64,000 bases of DNA from SZUA-547 sp963669265 (GTDB lineage: Bacteria; Pseudomonadota; Alphaproteobacteria; Rhodobacterales; Rhodobacteraceae). The notes beneath the pieces were generated by a model. That model did no database searches. It saw nothing but the letters and a program-made list of their open reading frames with translations, and had not been told where the DNA came from. Positions within the stretch are counted from its first letter, which is position 1, and each line of letters begins with the position of its first letter. The DNA is taken from contig OY769916.1 of NCBI GenBank assembly GCA_963669265.1, positions 682,001-746,000 of the forward strand, read 5' to 3'. The translations under genes were made by a program, and so were the position numbers. Shown one piece after another: positions 8,990-17,489 of this stretch.

Positions 8990-10522
8990 TCAGAGTCCGC
9001 AAAACTCCCAAAGACCTTGCGCGAGTTCCTGATCGGCAATGATGCGCGGCACTTTATGTTGGCCGCCCAACTGTCCCCGTTTCTTCATCCAGGCCATGAA
9101 CGTGCCGGGCGGAACCGGTGCAATCTCAGGCGCGCGCACGCTGACGCCGCCGCCGGCGCGGAACGCCTCGTAATCGGCGTTCAACTCACAGATGCCCTGA
9201 TCCAACACATCTCGGAACTTGGTGATCTGAGCGTCGTCCGGCTGCGGATCGGCGAACTCGACCACATAAAGGTGCCCGCCCCTCTCGCCGGGCGTGTCGG
9301 GAAACTTCGCCGCCACGCTGTACTCGGTGACGCGCGCGTCGATCGCATCCGCGGCGGCGGTGATCGACTCCTCGATCTCGGTATCGATCACGTGCTCGCC
9401 GAATGCAGAGAGAACATAAGACGTGCGCCCCGTGATCAATACGCGCGGCTTCTCTACATCGACGAAACGCACGGTGTCGCCGATCACATAGCCCCAGACG
9501 CCCGCGCAACTGCTGAGGACGACCGCATAGTCGACGCCCTTGCGCACATTGCCGATCCAGTGCCGGGTCGGGTCGGGCGAGTCCAGCTCATCGACTGGCA
9601 CGAACTCATAGAAGATGCCGTTGTCCAACAGCAGGCGCATTCCTTCGCCCGGCCCCCTGTCGGCGCAACCCAGAAAACCTTCGCTGGCGGCGTAGGCTTC
9701 CCTCAAATCCACGTTCCCGCCTTCCAAAATGTCCGCGAAGCGCCGGGCGTAGGGCCTGAAATCCATCCCGCCATAAATGATGACTTCGAGATTGGGGAAA
9801 TAATCGACCAGACGGAACTTGCCGCTGGGGGGCCTCAGCTCCGCCAGCTTGTCAAAGAACACCAGCATCCAGTTCGGGGTGCCGGTGATCGAGCGGATAT
9901 CCTCGGTCAACGCCAGGCGCGCGATCTTGTCGATCTTCACTTCCCAGTCTTCTAGAAGCGCGATCTCGCGTGGAGGCAGCGTATAGGGGGCCGACCACCA
10001 TGGCGTCTCGACCGCCTCGATCCCGCTGAGATCGCCTGAATGCACGCCCGGCGCTTCTTCCGTCAGATTGGTGCTGCCGCCCAGCACCAGAAATTTGCCT
10101 TCGGCGACCGCGCTGGTAGGACGGTTTCGGAAATGAGTGAGCAGGACCTCGAGCCCGCCCATGACGTTCGACTGCACCATGTCGCGCGAACAGGGTATGT
10201 ATTTCGTTGTTCCGGTCGTGGTGCCGGAGGTCAGCGCGAAATAGGGGATCTGCCCGGGCCAGGTGCAGTTTTTCAGCACCGGGAAGTCATCCTTCCAGTA
10301 TTCGTCCCACATATCCGCATAGCGGCGCAACGGAACCCGCGCCTGAAAATCCGCCACATCGAGAATGCTGCGGAAATCATGGTCGCGCCCGAACTTCGTC
10401 AACGCCGCCCGCTGCACCAACCGCAAGAGCTCCGCATGCTGCGAAGTGGCGGGGCGGAGCATTTGCAATTGCTGAACCCGCCATTGGGCGGACAGTTTTA
10501 GGAAGGGCGACGCACCAAGCAT
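8990..10522 (-). CDS. GH3 family acyl-adenylate-forming protein
   Basis: This 510-residue protein is related to plant GH3 acyl-acid amido synthetases and their bacterial homologues. It shows the phosphate-binding loop TSGTTTGTTKYIP (about residues 95-107), the YAASEGFLG segment of the active site and a C-terminal domain with VEFADP and KVPRII. Such enzymes activate a carboxylate with ATP and may join it to an amino acid; the bacterial substrates are mostly unknown. It is monocistronic between the cys operon and the purine locus, so context gives no firm hint. Confidence 0.85.
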   Translation of the reverse strand: MLGASPFLKLSAQWRVQQLQMLRPATSQHAELLRLVQRAALTKFGRDHDFRSILDVADFQARVPLRRYADMWDEYWKDDFPVLKNCTWPGQIPYFALTSGTTTGTTKYIPCSRDMVQSNVMGGLEVLLTHFRNRPTSAVAEGKFLVLGGSTNLTEEAPGVHSGDLSGIEAVETPWWSAPYTLPPREIALLEDWEVKIDKIARLALTEDIRSITGTPNWMLVFFDKLAELRPPSGKFRLVDYFPNLEVIIYGGMDFRPYARRFADILEGGNVDLREAYAASEGFLGCADRGPGEGMRLLLDNGIFYEFVPVDELDSPDPTRHWIGNVRKGVDYAVVLSSCAGVWGYVIGDTVRFVDVEKPRVLITGRTSYVLSAFGEHVIDTEIEESITAAADAIDARVTEYSVAAKFPDTPGERGGHLYVVEFADPQPDDAQITKFRDVLDQGICELNADYEAFRAGGGVSVRAPEIAPVPPGTFMAWMKKRGQLGGQHKVPRIIADQELAQGLWEFCGL

Positions 10523-10823
10523 GTAATTCCACTTTTCCTAATCTTTAGAGACGGATCCCGAACGCAATTGAACCCCATTTGAGCCACTACGGCAATTCCT
10601 GCGGGCGACCGGCCCGTCATCCTGCGCGTTGAGTCACTCTAGCGGATGTGCGGGGTCCGCGCTATCGGCGGGTCTGCGCCGAAGCGCGACTCTTTGCGCC
10701 GCGCCCCTCCGGCGGCGTCAGAGTCAATCGGGCGGGCCCGTCGCACGGGCCCGTCCCTTTGAAGGAGATATCAAGTCGCCGAGTGGCTTAGCCGCGCACC
10801 GCCATGTCTGGTGGACCGAGCGC
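10523..10823. other. Intergenic region, no gene seen
   Basis: About 300 nt separate the GH3 start from the end of the deaminase gene. Reading frames exist on both strands but none has a family match or a good ribosome binding site. The one structured element is the hairpin at 10730-10756. Confidence 0.6.
10730..10756. terminator. Strong 12-bp hairpin, possible terminator of the deaminase transcript
   Basis: GGGCGGGCCCGT and its near-perfect complement are separated by a 3-nt loop (one G-U pair). The hairpin lies about 70 nt past the stop of the minus-strand deaminase gene. No T-tract follows on that strand, so the terminator role is uncertain; it could also be a protein or RNA stabilising site. 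Confidence 0.35.
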
Positions 10824-11471
10824 CTATTTCAGGGGAATGTTGCGCGCCTCACCTTTGGCGGATTGGTATATTTCGGACATCTCGGCATAGGCCGCACGCA
10901 CCTTGTCGAGCCGATCCAGAAAACCCTGCCGGGCCTCGCCCTCGCAATTATTGACCAGATCCATCAGGCTATAGGCGGACCAGTAGTCGTTCTCCCGCGC
11001 ATATCCGCCGGGCTCATGTTTGAACACCTGTTTCAGGATGTTCAGGTCATGGCCGATCTGGAACGAGTCCCGCGATTCCTCGTGGCTGAAGAGGTAGTAG
11101 AAGTTGTCGTAGCCGCCCCAGGCGATGGCCGAGGCGCAGAGCGTGCACGGCTCATGGCTGGCGATGAAGATCGTGTCCTTGGGATCGACCCGCTTGCTCT
11201 CATCGGCGTTGACCATCTCGTAATAGCGCTTCATGGCGTGGATCTCTCCATGCCAGAGCGGATTCTCGGTCTCGTGATTGGTCTCAGCCAGAATGGTCGA
11301 TAAATCGGATTTCCGGATCATCGCGGCGCCAAAGATCTTGTCGCCCCGGCGCACGCCCTCCTGGGTCAGCGGAATGATCTCAGCCTCGATCACCTCAATC
11401 AGCCTGTCGATCAACTTCGGATCGCAACCGGCCTTTTGCCCGGGGCGCAATTCAGCTTCAGCGGCGGCCAT
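10824..11471 (-). CDS. CDA-fold nucleobase/nucleoside deaminase, purine-locus type
   Basis: This 215-residue zinc deaminase belongs to the cytidine deaminase superfamily. It has the zinc ligands of HGEIHA (about 75-80) and the PCTLC motif inside SHEPCTLCASA (about 104-114). The C-terminal 80 residues are aromatic and unlike those of short tRNA adenosine deaminases. The ATG at 11471 follows GAGGAG and is preferred to a start five codons earlier. The gene heads away from the ureidoglycine aminohydrolase gene within the purine breakdown locus. A purine base or nucleoside is therefore the likely substrate, although an amidohydrolase-type guanine deaminase is also encoded in the locus. The exact substrate is unknown. 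Confidence 0.8.
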   Translation of the reverse strand: MAAAEAELRPGQKAGCDPKLIDRLIEVIEAEIIPLTQEGVRRGDKIFGAAMIRKSDLSTILAETNHETENPLWHGEIHAMKRYYEMVNADESKRVDPKDTIFIASHEPCTLCASAIAWGGYDNFYYLFSHEESRDSFQIGHDLNILKQVFKHEPGGYARENDYWSAYSLMDLVNNCEGEARQGFLDRLDKVRAAYAEMSEIYQSAKGEARNIPLK

Positions 11472-11627
11472 AGGAACTCTCCTCATCGTCCTTCAGTCGA
11501 ATCGGAAGATAACATCTGGATTTTCAACTTTCTCAAGACAATCCTTCAACCAGCCGAGCGGAGGCGTCGCGCGCTGAACCTCGCTATTATTCCTCTTAAT
11601 CAACAATTTATTGGGGAGCGCCAGATC

Positions 11628-12458
11628 ATGGTCGACCGGAGTTATTACGCGCCCACCGGCGGCTTGCCGCCCCAGACCCAGTTGCTGACGGATCGCGCGG
11701 TGTTCACCGACGCCTATGCGGTGATCCCCAAAGGCGTATACTCAGACATCGTCACCAGTTTCCTGCCGTTCTGGGAGGGCGCGCGTTTTTGGGTGCTGTC
11801 GCGCCCGCTGACCGGCTTCGCCGAAACATTCTCACAATATATCGCCGAGCTTCAGCCCGGCGGAGGCAGCGACCGGCCTGAGACGGATTCTGCCGCTGAG
11901 GCGGTTCTGTTTGTCGTCGAGGGCGCGCTTTCCCTGACGATCGAGGGACAGCCGCACGACCTGACGCCGGGCGGCTACGCCTTCATTCCCCCCGGCGCCG
12001 CGTGGACCGCGCGCAACGCCAGCGGCGCGCCTACGCGGTTTCACTGGTTCCGTAAGGCCTTTCAGGCGGTCGAAGGGCTGAGCGCGCCGGACGTGCTTGT
12101 GCTGAACGAGCAAGATATTGAGCCTACTCCGATGCCGGACACGAACGGGGCCTGGGCCACCACCCGCTTCGTCGATCCCGAAGATCTGCGCCACGACATG
12201 CATGTGACCATCGTCACATTCCAGCCCGGCGGCGTCATCCCTTTCGCTGAAACCCATGTCATGGAGCACGGTCTCTATGTGCTGGAGGGCAAAGCGGTCT
12301 ATCGGCTGAATCAGGATTGGGTGGAGGTCGAGGCGGGCGACTATATGTGGCTGCGCGCCTTCTGCCCGCAGGCCTGTTATGCGGGCGGACCGGGCCCGTT
12401 CCGCTATCTCCTCTACAAGGATGTGAACCGGCACATGCCGCTAACACCGCTGCGCTGA
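11628..12458 (+). CDS. (S)-ureidoglycine aminohydrolase
   Basis: This 276-residue bicupin protein is of the AllE/UGHY family. It releases ammonia from (S)-ureidoglycine to give (S)-ureidoglycolate, a late step of allantoin breakdown. The N-terminus (SYYAPTGGLPPQ) and the C-terminal cupin with the manganese-binding residues in ETHVMEHGLYVLEGKAVYRL are characteristic, as is the end segment YKDVNRHMPL. The frame is open further upstream, but the ATG at 11628 (preceded by GGGGAG) starts exactly where family proteins start. It is divergent from the deaminase gene and convergent with the NCS2 permease gene, with a strong terminator between. Confidence 0.9.
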   Translation: MVDRSYYAPTGGLPPQTQLLTDRAVFTDAYAVIPKGVYSDIVTSFLPFWEGARFWVLSRPLTGFAETFSQYIAELQPGGGSDRPETDSAAEAVLFVVEGALSLTIEGQPHDLTPGGYAFIPPGAAWTARNASGAPTRFHWFRKAFQAVEGLSAPDVLVLNEQDIEPTPMPDTNGAWATTRFVDPEDLRHDMHVTIVTFQPGGVIPFAETHVMEHGLYVLEGKAVYRLNQDWVEVEAGDYMWLRAFCPQACYAGGPGPFRYLLYKDVNRHMPLTPLR

Positions 12459-12524
12459 CACTACTGCGCTGACGTTCTCTCACCGGAAACGACCTCCCTC
12501 CAGATACGACACCAGCACAAATAA

Positions 12525-12554
12525 AAAGGCCGGAGCCCAAGGGCTCCGGCCTTT
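12525..12554. terminator. Bidirectional intrinsic terminator
   Basis: A 14-bp perfect inverted repeat (AAAGGCCGGAGCCC / GGGCTCCGGCCTTT) with an AA centre lies between the convergent ureidoglycine aminohydrolase and permease genes. The minus-strand reading ends in a run of five T, a classical intrinsic terminator for the permease transcript. The plus-strand reading has a shorter T-tract. Confidence 0.9.
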
Positions 12555-12574
12555 GTCGTTGTTGTTGAAATCGC

Positions 12575-14002
12575 CTACTCTTGCGGCAGCGATCCTTTGC
12601 CATGCCCGGCGTGACCGCCAGAGACTTCTTCCGTCGCCTCTTCCGCCAGTTCGTCCGGCAGCAGCAGGTTCAGGACGATCGCCAGCAGCGCAGCCGGCAG
12701 CAATCCGCTGGTCATCAGGATGCGCATCGTCTCTGGCAGGCGCTCCACCGCGCTCGGCTCCAGTTGCAGACCGAGGCCCACGGACAGAGAGATTGCGAAG
12801 ATCACCATGTTGCGACGGTTCCAGTCGACGTCCGAGAGCATCGAGACGCCCGCCGCGACGACCATGCCGAACATGATGATCACGCCGCCGCCCAGAACCT
12901 CGATGGGCACCGTACGAATGACGCCGCCGACTTTCGGGATGAGCCCGCAGACGATCAGGAAGATCGCGCCGCAGGTCACGACGTGGCGGCTCATCACACC
13001 GGTCATGGCGATCAGACCGACATTCTGGCTGAACGAGGTGTTCGGGAACGCGCCAAAGCAACCGGCGAGGGCTGAGCCGAAGCCGTCCGCATAGGTCGCG
13101 CCCTGAATCTCCTTGTCGGTCGCCTCACGCCCGGCGCCGCCTTTGGTGATGCCCGAGACGTCGCCGACCGTTTCGATCGCCGAGATCACCGCCATCAGGC
13201 AGAAGCCGACAAGCGCGGCGAGCGAGAACTCGAACCCGTATTTGAACGGCTGCGGCAGAGCGAAGACGGCCGCGCGCTCCCAAGAGCCGGTGATGCTCTC
13301 GATCGGCAGCATGCCCACCATGATCGCGTAGATGTAGCCGACGATCAGACCGACCAGCACCGCCGAGACCGACAGCATGCCCTTGGTGAAGAACTTCAGC
13401 CCCAAGGTGACCACAATCACGACAAGCGCGGCGGACCAATTGAGCATCGAGCCGTATTCCTCGGTGCCGATGGCCGGATAGCCGCCCGCCGAATAGACGA
13501 TGCCGACTTTCACCAGCGCGAGACCGATCATTGTCACTACGAGGCCCGTCACCAGCGGCGGCAGCGCGAAGCGGATCTTGCCGATGAACATGCCGAGAAT
13601 AGCGTGGAAGATGCCGCCGAGGATGACGCCGCCGAAGAGCGCGGCCAATCCGTCGACGCCTTTGCCCGCCACCAGCGGGATCATGATCGGCAAAAACGCG
13701 AAGCTCGTGCCCTGTACGATCGGCAACGCCGCGCCAACCGGCCCGATCGTCATCGTTTGCATCAAGGTGGCGACGCCCGCGAACAGCATCGACATCTGAA
13801 TGAGATAGAGAAGCTCGGGAAAGTCCGGCGAGTTGGAGCCGAAGCCGAAGCCTGCGGCGCCTGCGACGATGATCGCCGGGGTCACGTTAGAGACGAACAT
13901 CGCCAGCACGTGCTGAATGCCGAGCGGGATCGCCTTGTATATCGGTGGTGTGTAGTTCGGATCCCGAAGCTGTTCCGGGGTCCCGATGGAAGTGTCAGCC
14001 AT
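12575..14002 (-). CDS. NCS2 family purine permease (urate/xanthine type)
   Basis: This 475-residue membrane protein of the nucleobase:cation symporter-2 family has about 12-14 helices. Signature parts are PAIIVAGAAGFG, the QGTSFAFLP loop and the GCFGAFPNTSFSQNVGLI segment, the NCS2 motif with an Asn-Thr-Ser-Phe core seen in urate and xanthine carriers such as UacT and XanP. It probably imports urate or xanthine for the surrounding catabolic genes. The start is ATG 14002; a GTG lies one codon upstream. It is followed by the terminator at 12525-12554. Confidence 0.92.
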   Translation of the reverse strand: MADTSIGTPEQLRDPNYTPPIYKAIPLGIQHVLAMFVSNVTPAIIVAGAAGFGFGSNSPDFPELLYLIQMSMLFAGVATLMQTMTIGPVGAALPIVQGTSFAFLPIMIPLVAGKGVDGLAALFGGVILGGIFHAILGMFIGKIRFALPPLVTGLVVTMIGLALVKVGIVYSAGGYPAIGTEEYGSMLNWSAALVVIVVTLGLKFFTKGMLSVSAVLVGLIVGYIYAIMVGMLPIESITGSWERAAVFALPQPFKYGFEFSLAALVGFCLMAVISAIETVGDVSGITKGGAGREATDKEIQGATYADGFGSALAGCFGAFPNTSFSQNVGLIAMTGVMSRHVVTCGAIFLIVCGLIPKVGGVIRTVPIEVLGGGVIIMFGMVVAAGVSMLSDVDWNRRNMVIFAISLSVGLGLQLEPSAVERLPETMRILMTSGLLPAALLAIVLNLLLPDELAEEATEEVSGGHAGHGKGSLPQE

Positions 14003-14067
14003 CACGCATGTCTCCTGTTGAGCGAGTATGGGGTTCTTGCCGCTTCTTTATTTCTGGCGGCTTCAGG

Positions 14068-14559
14068 TCACTTGGTCCTCACCGTGTAGGGGGTGTCGAA
14101 CCAATGTTCTTCGAGGTTTGGGGTGTCGCCGATTCGATCGACGACGGCGAACAGCCCGGGCGCTTCCAACGGCGTCAGAACGCCATGCCAGATGCCGCGA
14201 TGCAAGTTGATGCCCTGCCCCGGCGCGGTCAAAAAAGCATGCGGCGCAGCGGGCGAACCGTTGTCATCCGCCGCCACGATCACCAGAAACCGGGTCTGCG
14301 TCATGGGTATGAAGGCCTGGCTGCCCTCTGGATGACGCTCCACCAGGTCCAGCGTATAGGGGAGGACTCGCGGCTGGGCGTCGAACAGGCTGATCCCGGC
14401 GCGGCCATCCGCGAAGTCCAGTAGCGCAAGATCGTGGTGACGCCCGCAAAGCCCTTGATTGATCAGCTTGTCCGGGACCGCCTTCAACTCCAACACGTCG
14501 CCGAAAGGTGCGAAGGCCCGCTGCGTAAGCGGCGCGGTCAGGATCTCTCTCTCGGTCAA
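14068..14559 (-). CDS. allA: Ureidoglycolate lyase
   Basis: This 163-residue AllA/Ureidogly_lyase cupin protein splits (S)-ureidoglycolate into glyoxylate and urea. Family marks are HHDLALLDF, ERHPEGSQAFIPM and the metal/substrate segment HRGIWHGVLTPL. No ATG fits. A TTG at 14559 overlaps the stop of the upstream puuE-uraD gene (TTGA), giving a length matching E. coli AllA (160 residues) and a start just before LTAPLTQRAF. The coupling makes the last catabolic step part of the puuE-uraD operon. Confidence 0.88.
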   Translation of the reverse strand: MTEREILTAPLTQRAFAPFGDVLELKAVPDKLINQGLCGRHHDLALLDFADGRAGISLFDAQPRVLPYTLDLVERHPEGSQAFIPMTQTRFLVIVAADDNGSPAAPHAFLTAPGQGINLHRGIWHGVLTPLEAPGLFAVVDRIGDTPNLEEHWFDTPYTVRTK

Positions 14560-15971
14560 GGCAGAAGATCCACGAGGCGCAACTCGGCGATGCGTTCGAC
14601 CTGACGGCACGCCTCGGCGAACTCAGTGGCGCGATCATTGCTGATCCGGCGCTGGAACGCGTCCTTGATCGAGGCCTTGGTGTTGTCGCGCACTGCGATG
14701 ATGAAGGGGAAGCCGTGTTTCTCGACGTAGTCTGTGTTGAGTTTGGTGAACATCTCCCGCTCATCGTCGGTCAGGGAATCGAGCCCGGCGCCCGCCTGTT
14801 CCGCCGTTGACTCCGCCGTCAGGCGGTTGGCCTGCGCCAGTTTGCCGGCGAGATCAGGGTGGGCGGTCAGAACGCCCAGACGCTCCTCCTCGCTTGCGGT
14901 GCGGAAGATGCGGGCGAGCGCATTGTGCAGGCCGGCAGCGCTGTCATGCGCGGGGCCAAGCTCCCCATCAAAGGCGCGCTCAGCGATCCAGGCGGAATGC
15001 TCGAAAATGCTTCCGTAAGCGGCTACGAAAACTTCGCGGCTCATCTCCGACGGGCGATTGTAGGCGACGGGCGGGTGGACCTCAGCCCAATGCCGGGCGA
15101 TGTCGATCCGGCGCGCGAACCAGACGCCGTCATGGCCCTTTGCGTATTCCATGAAGCGCCTTAGCGCTGCGATCCGGCCGGGTCTTCCGATCAGGCGGCA
15201 ATGCAGCCCGATGGAGAGCATCTTGGCGCGCCCTTCCCCACCTTCGGCGTAGAGCGCGTCGAAACTGTCCTTGAGATAGGCGAAGAACTGGTCGCCGGAA
15301 TTGAAACCCTGCGGTGTGGCGAACCGCATGTCGTTGCAGTCGAGCGTATAGGGGACGACAAGTTGGTCCCGCCCACCCGCGCGCACCCAATAAGGCAGAT
15401 CGTCGGCGTAGCTGTCGGCGACATAGTCAAAGCCGCCCTCTTCGGCGATCAGGTCCACGGTGTTGGCCGAGCAGCGGCCGGTATACCAGCCGCGCGGGCG
15501 CTCGCCGGTGACCTCGGAATGGAGCTTGATCGCGGCCTCCATATGGGCGCGCTCATCCTCCTTGGCGAAATCCTTGTACTCGATCCATTTCAGCCCGTGG
15601 CTGGCGATCTCCCACCCGGCCGTTTGCATCGCACGCACCTGCTCGGGGCTGCGCGCCAGCGCCGAGGCGACGCCATAGACCGTCGCCGGAATCCCCAGTT
15701 TGGTGAACAGACGATGGAGCCGCCAGAACCCGGCGCGGGCGCCGTATTCATAGATCGATTCCATGTTCCAATGGCGCTGGCCCGGCCAGGCGGCGGCGCC
15801 GACGATCTCGGAGAGAAACGCCTCAGACGCCTCATCGCCATGCAGGATGCAGTTCTCGCCGCCCTCCTCGTAATTCACGACGAATTGGACGGCGATCTTG
15901 GCCTCGTTTGGCCATTTCGGGTCAGGCGCGTCAGCGCCGTATCCGCGCATGTCACGGGGATAGCGGGTCAA
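14556..15971 (-). CDS. puuE-uraD: Fused allantoinase (PuuE) - OHCU decarboxylase (UraD)
   Basis: The first 300 or so residues of this 471-residue protein are a polysaccharide-deacetylase-fold allantoinase (RYPRDMRGYG, VNYEEGGE, ASHGLKWIEY), which opens the allantoin ring to allantoate. Residues from about 315 form 2-oxo-4-hydroxy-4-carboxy-5-ureidoimidazoline decarboxylase, with SREVFVAAYG, LTAHPDLAGK and KHGFPFIIAVR, giving S-allantoin. The fusion joins two non-consecutive-looking but adjacent steps (OHCU to allantoin to allantoate). A TTG start at 15971 is preferred to the ATG at 15986: AGGAG sits seven bases before the TTG, and the protein then begins as family members do. Confidence 0.93.
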   Translation of the reverse strand: MTRYPRDMRGYGADAPDPKWPNEAKIAVQFVVNYEEGGENCILHGDEASEAFLSEIVGAAAWPGQRHWNMESIYEYGARAGFWRLHRLFTKLGIPATVYGVASALARSPEQVRAMQTAGWEIASHGLKWIEYKDFAKEDERAHMEAAIKLHSEVTGERPRGWYTGRCSANTVDLIAEEGGFDYVADSYADDLPYWVRAGGRDQLVVPYTLDCNDMRFATPQGFNSGDQFFAYLKDSFDALYAEGGEGRAKMLSIGLHCRLIGRPGRIAALRRFMEYAKGHDGVWFARRIDIARHWAEVHPPVAYNRPSEMSREVFVAAYGSIFEHSAWIAERAFDGELGPAHDSAAGLHNALARIFRTASEEERLGVLTAHPDLAGKLAQANRLTAESTAEQAGAGLDSLTDDEREMFTKLNTDYVEKHGFPFIIAVRDNTKASIKDAFQRRISNDRATEFAEACRQVERIAELRLVDLLP

Positions 15972-16022
15972 ATCGGATCTCCTCATTTCATTTCACTGTA
16001 TATCGAAAAGATCAATTTGACC

Positions 16023-16039
16023 TTCAATAAATGATTGAA
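16023..16039. promoter_or_regulatory. Putative LysR-type operator TTCAAT-N5-ATTGAA
   Basis: A perfect 6-bp inverted repeat with a 5-nt spacer lies between the divergent puuE-uraD and uraH genes. The same arms and spacing recur at 28060-28078 beside the second purine regulator gene. The T-N11-A type spacing fits LysR-family binding. That the two LysR regulators of the locus bind it is an inference. Confidence 0.6.
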
Positions 16040-16117
16040 AGAGTTGTAGGGAAGTGGACGATTCAGGCGCGCCGCCGGATCGTGCAGAATGCGGCCATCT
16101 TAAAAGGAGACGACTCC

Positions 16118-16471
16118 ATGGCCGGATATTTGACGACCCACGTTCTGGACACGGCGCTGGGCCGCCCCGCAGAGGGATTGAAGATCGATCTTTACCGGAT
16201 CGAGGGCGAGACGCGCACGCATCTCAAGACCGTTTTCACCAATGATGACGGGCGCACCGACGAACAGATTCTGCCCGAGGCTGAGTTCGCATTGGGCGTC
16301 TACGAACTGGTGTTCCATTGCGGTGCCTATCTCGACGCGACCGGAACGCCGCCGGAGGATCCGCGCTTTCTGGATATCATTCCCATTCGCTTCGGCATGT
16401 CAGAGGCCTTGCACTACCATGTGCCCCTGCTGCTTTCGCCCTTCAGCTATTCGACTTATCGCGGCAGCTAA
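16118..16471 (+). CDS. uraH: 5-hydroxyisourate hydrolase
   Basis: This 117-residue transthyretin-like protein opens the ring of 5-hydroxyisourate to OHCU. The catalytic signature is complete: THVLDTALGRPA near the N-terminus (His), a central region ending in FLDIIPIRF, and the diagnostic C-terminus YRGS. The ATG at 16118 follows AAAAGGAGA at eight bases and is clearly better than the upstream in-frame start. It is divergent from puuE-uraD across the palindrome at 16023 and ends 5 nt from the convergent LysR gene. Confidence 0.95.
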   Translation: MAGYLTTHVLDTALGRPAEGLKIDLYRIEGETRTHLKTVFTNDDGRTDEQILPEAEFALGVYELVFHCGAYLDATGTPPEDPRFLDIIPIRFGMSEALHYHVPLLLSPFSYSTYRGS

Positions 16472-16476
16472 ACGCG

Positions 16477-17385
16477 CTATTTCGCTTTTTCGAGCGCGGC
16501 GATGACGCGCTCCGCCATGAAGTCGATGAACAGCCGCACTTTGGGGTCCTGAAGGCGGCGATGCATATAGAGGCAGCCGATCTGCACCGGCGCCGGGGGT
16601 TCGCCCTCCAGCACCGCCTCCAGCGCGCCGGCGCGCAGATACTCGGCCACTTCGAACACCGGCTTTAGGATGATCCCGCGACCGTCCAGCGCCCAATTCG
16701 TCAGCACGTCGCCATCGTCGGACTCGTAAGGGCCGTTGACCGCGAACCGCTTGAGTCCTTCCGCCGTCTGTAACGGCCACTGGAACTCCGGCGCGCCGGG
16801 ATAGCGCAGGTTCAGGCAATCATGTCCGCTCGAAAGCGCCGCTGCTGACGCCGGCCGCCCGGCGCGGTCCAGATAACCGGGCGAGGCGCAGAGCACGCGC
16901 GGACAATCCGCAAATTTGCGGATTCGCATGTCGGAATCCTCCGGGATCCCCAGAAAGAACTCGACATCCAGCCCCTCCGCCGCCAGATCCAGCTTCCGGT
17001 CCGACAGGCGCATGCGGATGGTGATGTCGGGATAAGTTTCTTTGAATTCAGGCACGGCGGGCGCGATCAGTCGGCGGCCCAGCCCCAGCGGCGCGGCGAT
17101 ATAAATCGATCCGCGCGGCGTCAGCGTGACGTTGCGGATCTCGGCCTCCGCCTCTTCCACCGCCTCGATCACCTTGCAGGCGCCGCGATAGAATAGATTG
17201 CCCTGCTCCGTCGGGTTCAGTTTACGCGTGGTGCGCTGAAACAATCGCACCCCCAAATGATCCTCTAGCTGTGAGATCCGGGCCGAGGCCACCGCCGCCG
17301 AAATCCGCTGGTCGCGCGCCGCCGCCGACATGTTGCCAAGCTCATAGACTCTGACGAAGGTCCGGACGTTATCCAGATAGGCCAT
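16477..17385 (-). CDS. LysR family regulator, purine locus, copy 1
   Basis: This 302-residue LysR protein has an N-terminal winged helix-turn-helix (about 5-62; VRTFVRVYELGNMS, RLFQRTTRKLNPTEQG) and a substrate-binding-like effector domain (about 90-290). It is a close paralogue of the regulator at 28096-29031: long stretches agree, including APLGxGRRxIAPxVPxF and DGRGI. It is divergent from puuD, so it probably controls puuD and the neighbouring catabolic genes, with a purine intermediate as likely inducer (inference). Confidence 0.93.
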   Translation of the reverse strand: MAYLDNVRTFVRVYELGNMSAAARDQRISAAVASARISQLEDHLGVRLFQRTTRKLNPTEQGNLFYRGACKVIEAVEEAEAEIRNVTLTPRGSIYIAAPLGLGRRLIAPAVPEFKETYPDITIRMRLSDRKLDLAAEGLDVEFFLGIPEDSDMRIRKFADCPRVLCASPGYLDRAGRPASAAALSSGHDCLNLRYPGAPEFQWPLQTAEGLKRFAVNGPYESDDGDVLTNWALDGRGIILKPVFEVAEYLRAGALEAVLEGEPPAPVQIGCLYMHRRLQDPKVRLFIDFMAERVIAALEKAK

Positions 17386-17489
17386 ACTCGATTGTTCGAC
17401 TTTTTTTGAAACAGAATGACTCTTTTATCCAATACAGGAAAATACCAAGCTGGGCTAGCGTGAGACATGGATTCTCTGGGAGGCTTTCA

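Noticed and set aside
10787..10840. tRNA-Ser/Leu-like stretch (GCCGAGTGGCTTA...)
   Set aside because: No matching acceptor stem, no TTCGA loop and no 3' complement could be found; the resemblance is limited to one arm.
17395..17410. TTC-N10-GAA near the LysR/puuD promoters as a third copy of the purine operator
   Set aside because: Spacing is one base short and the arms do not match TTCAAT/ATTGAA, so it cannot be counted as the same motif.
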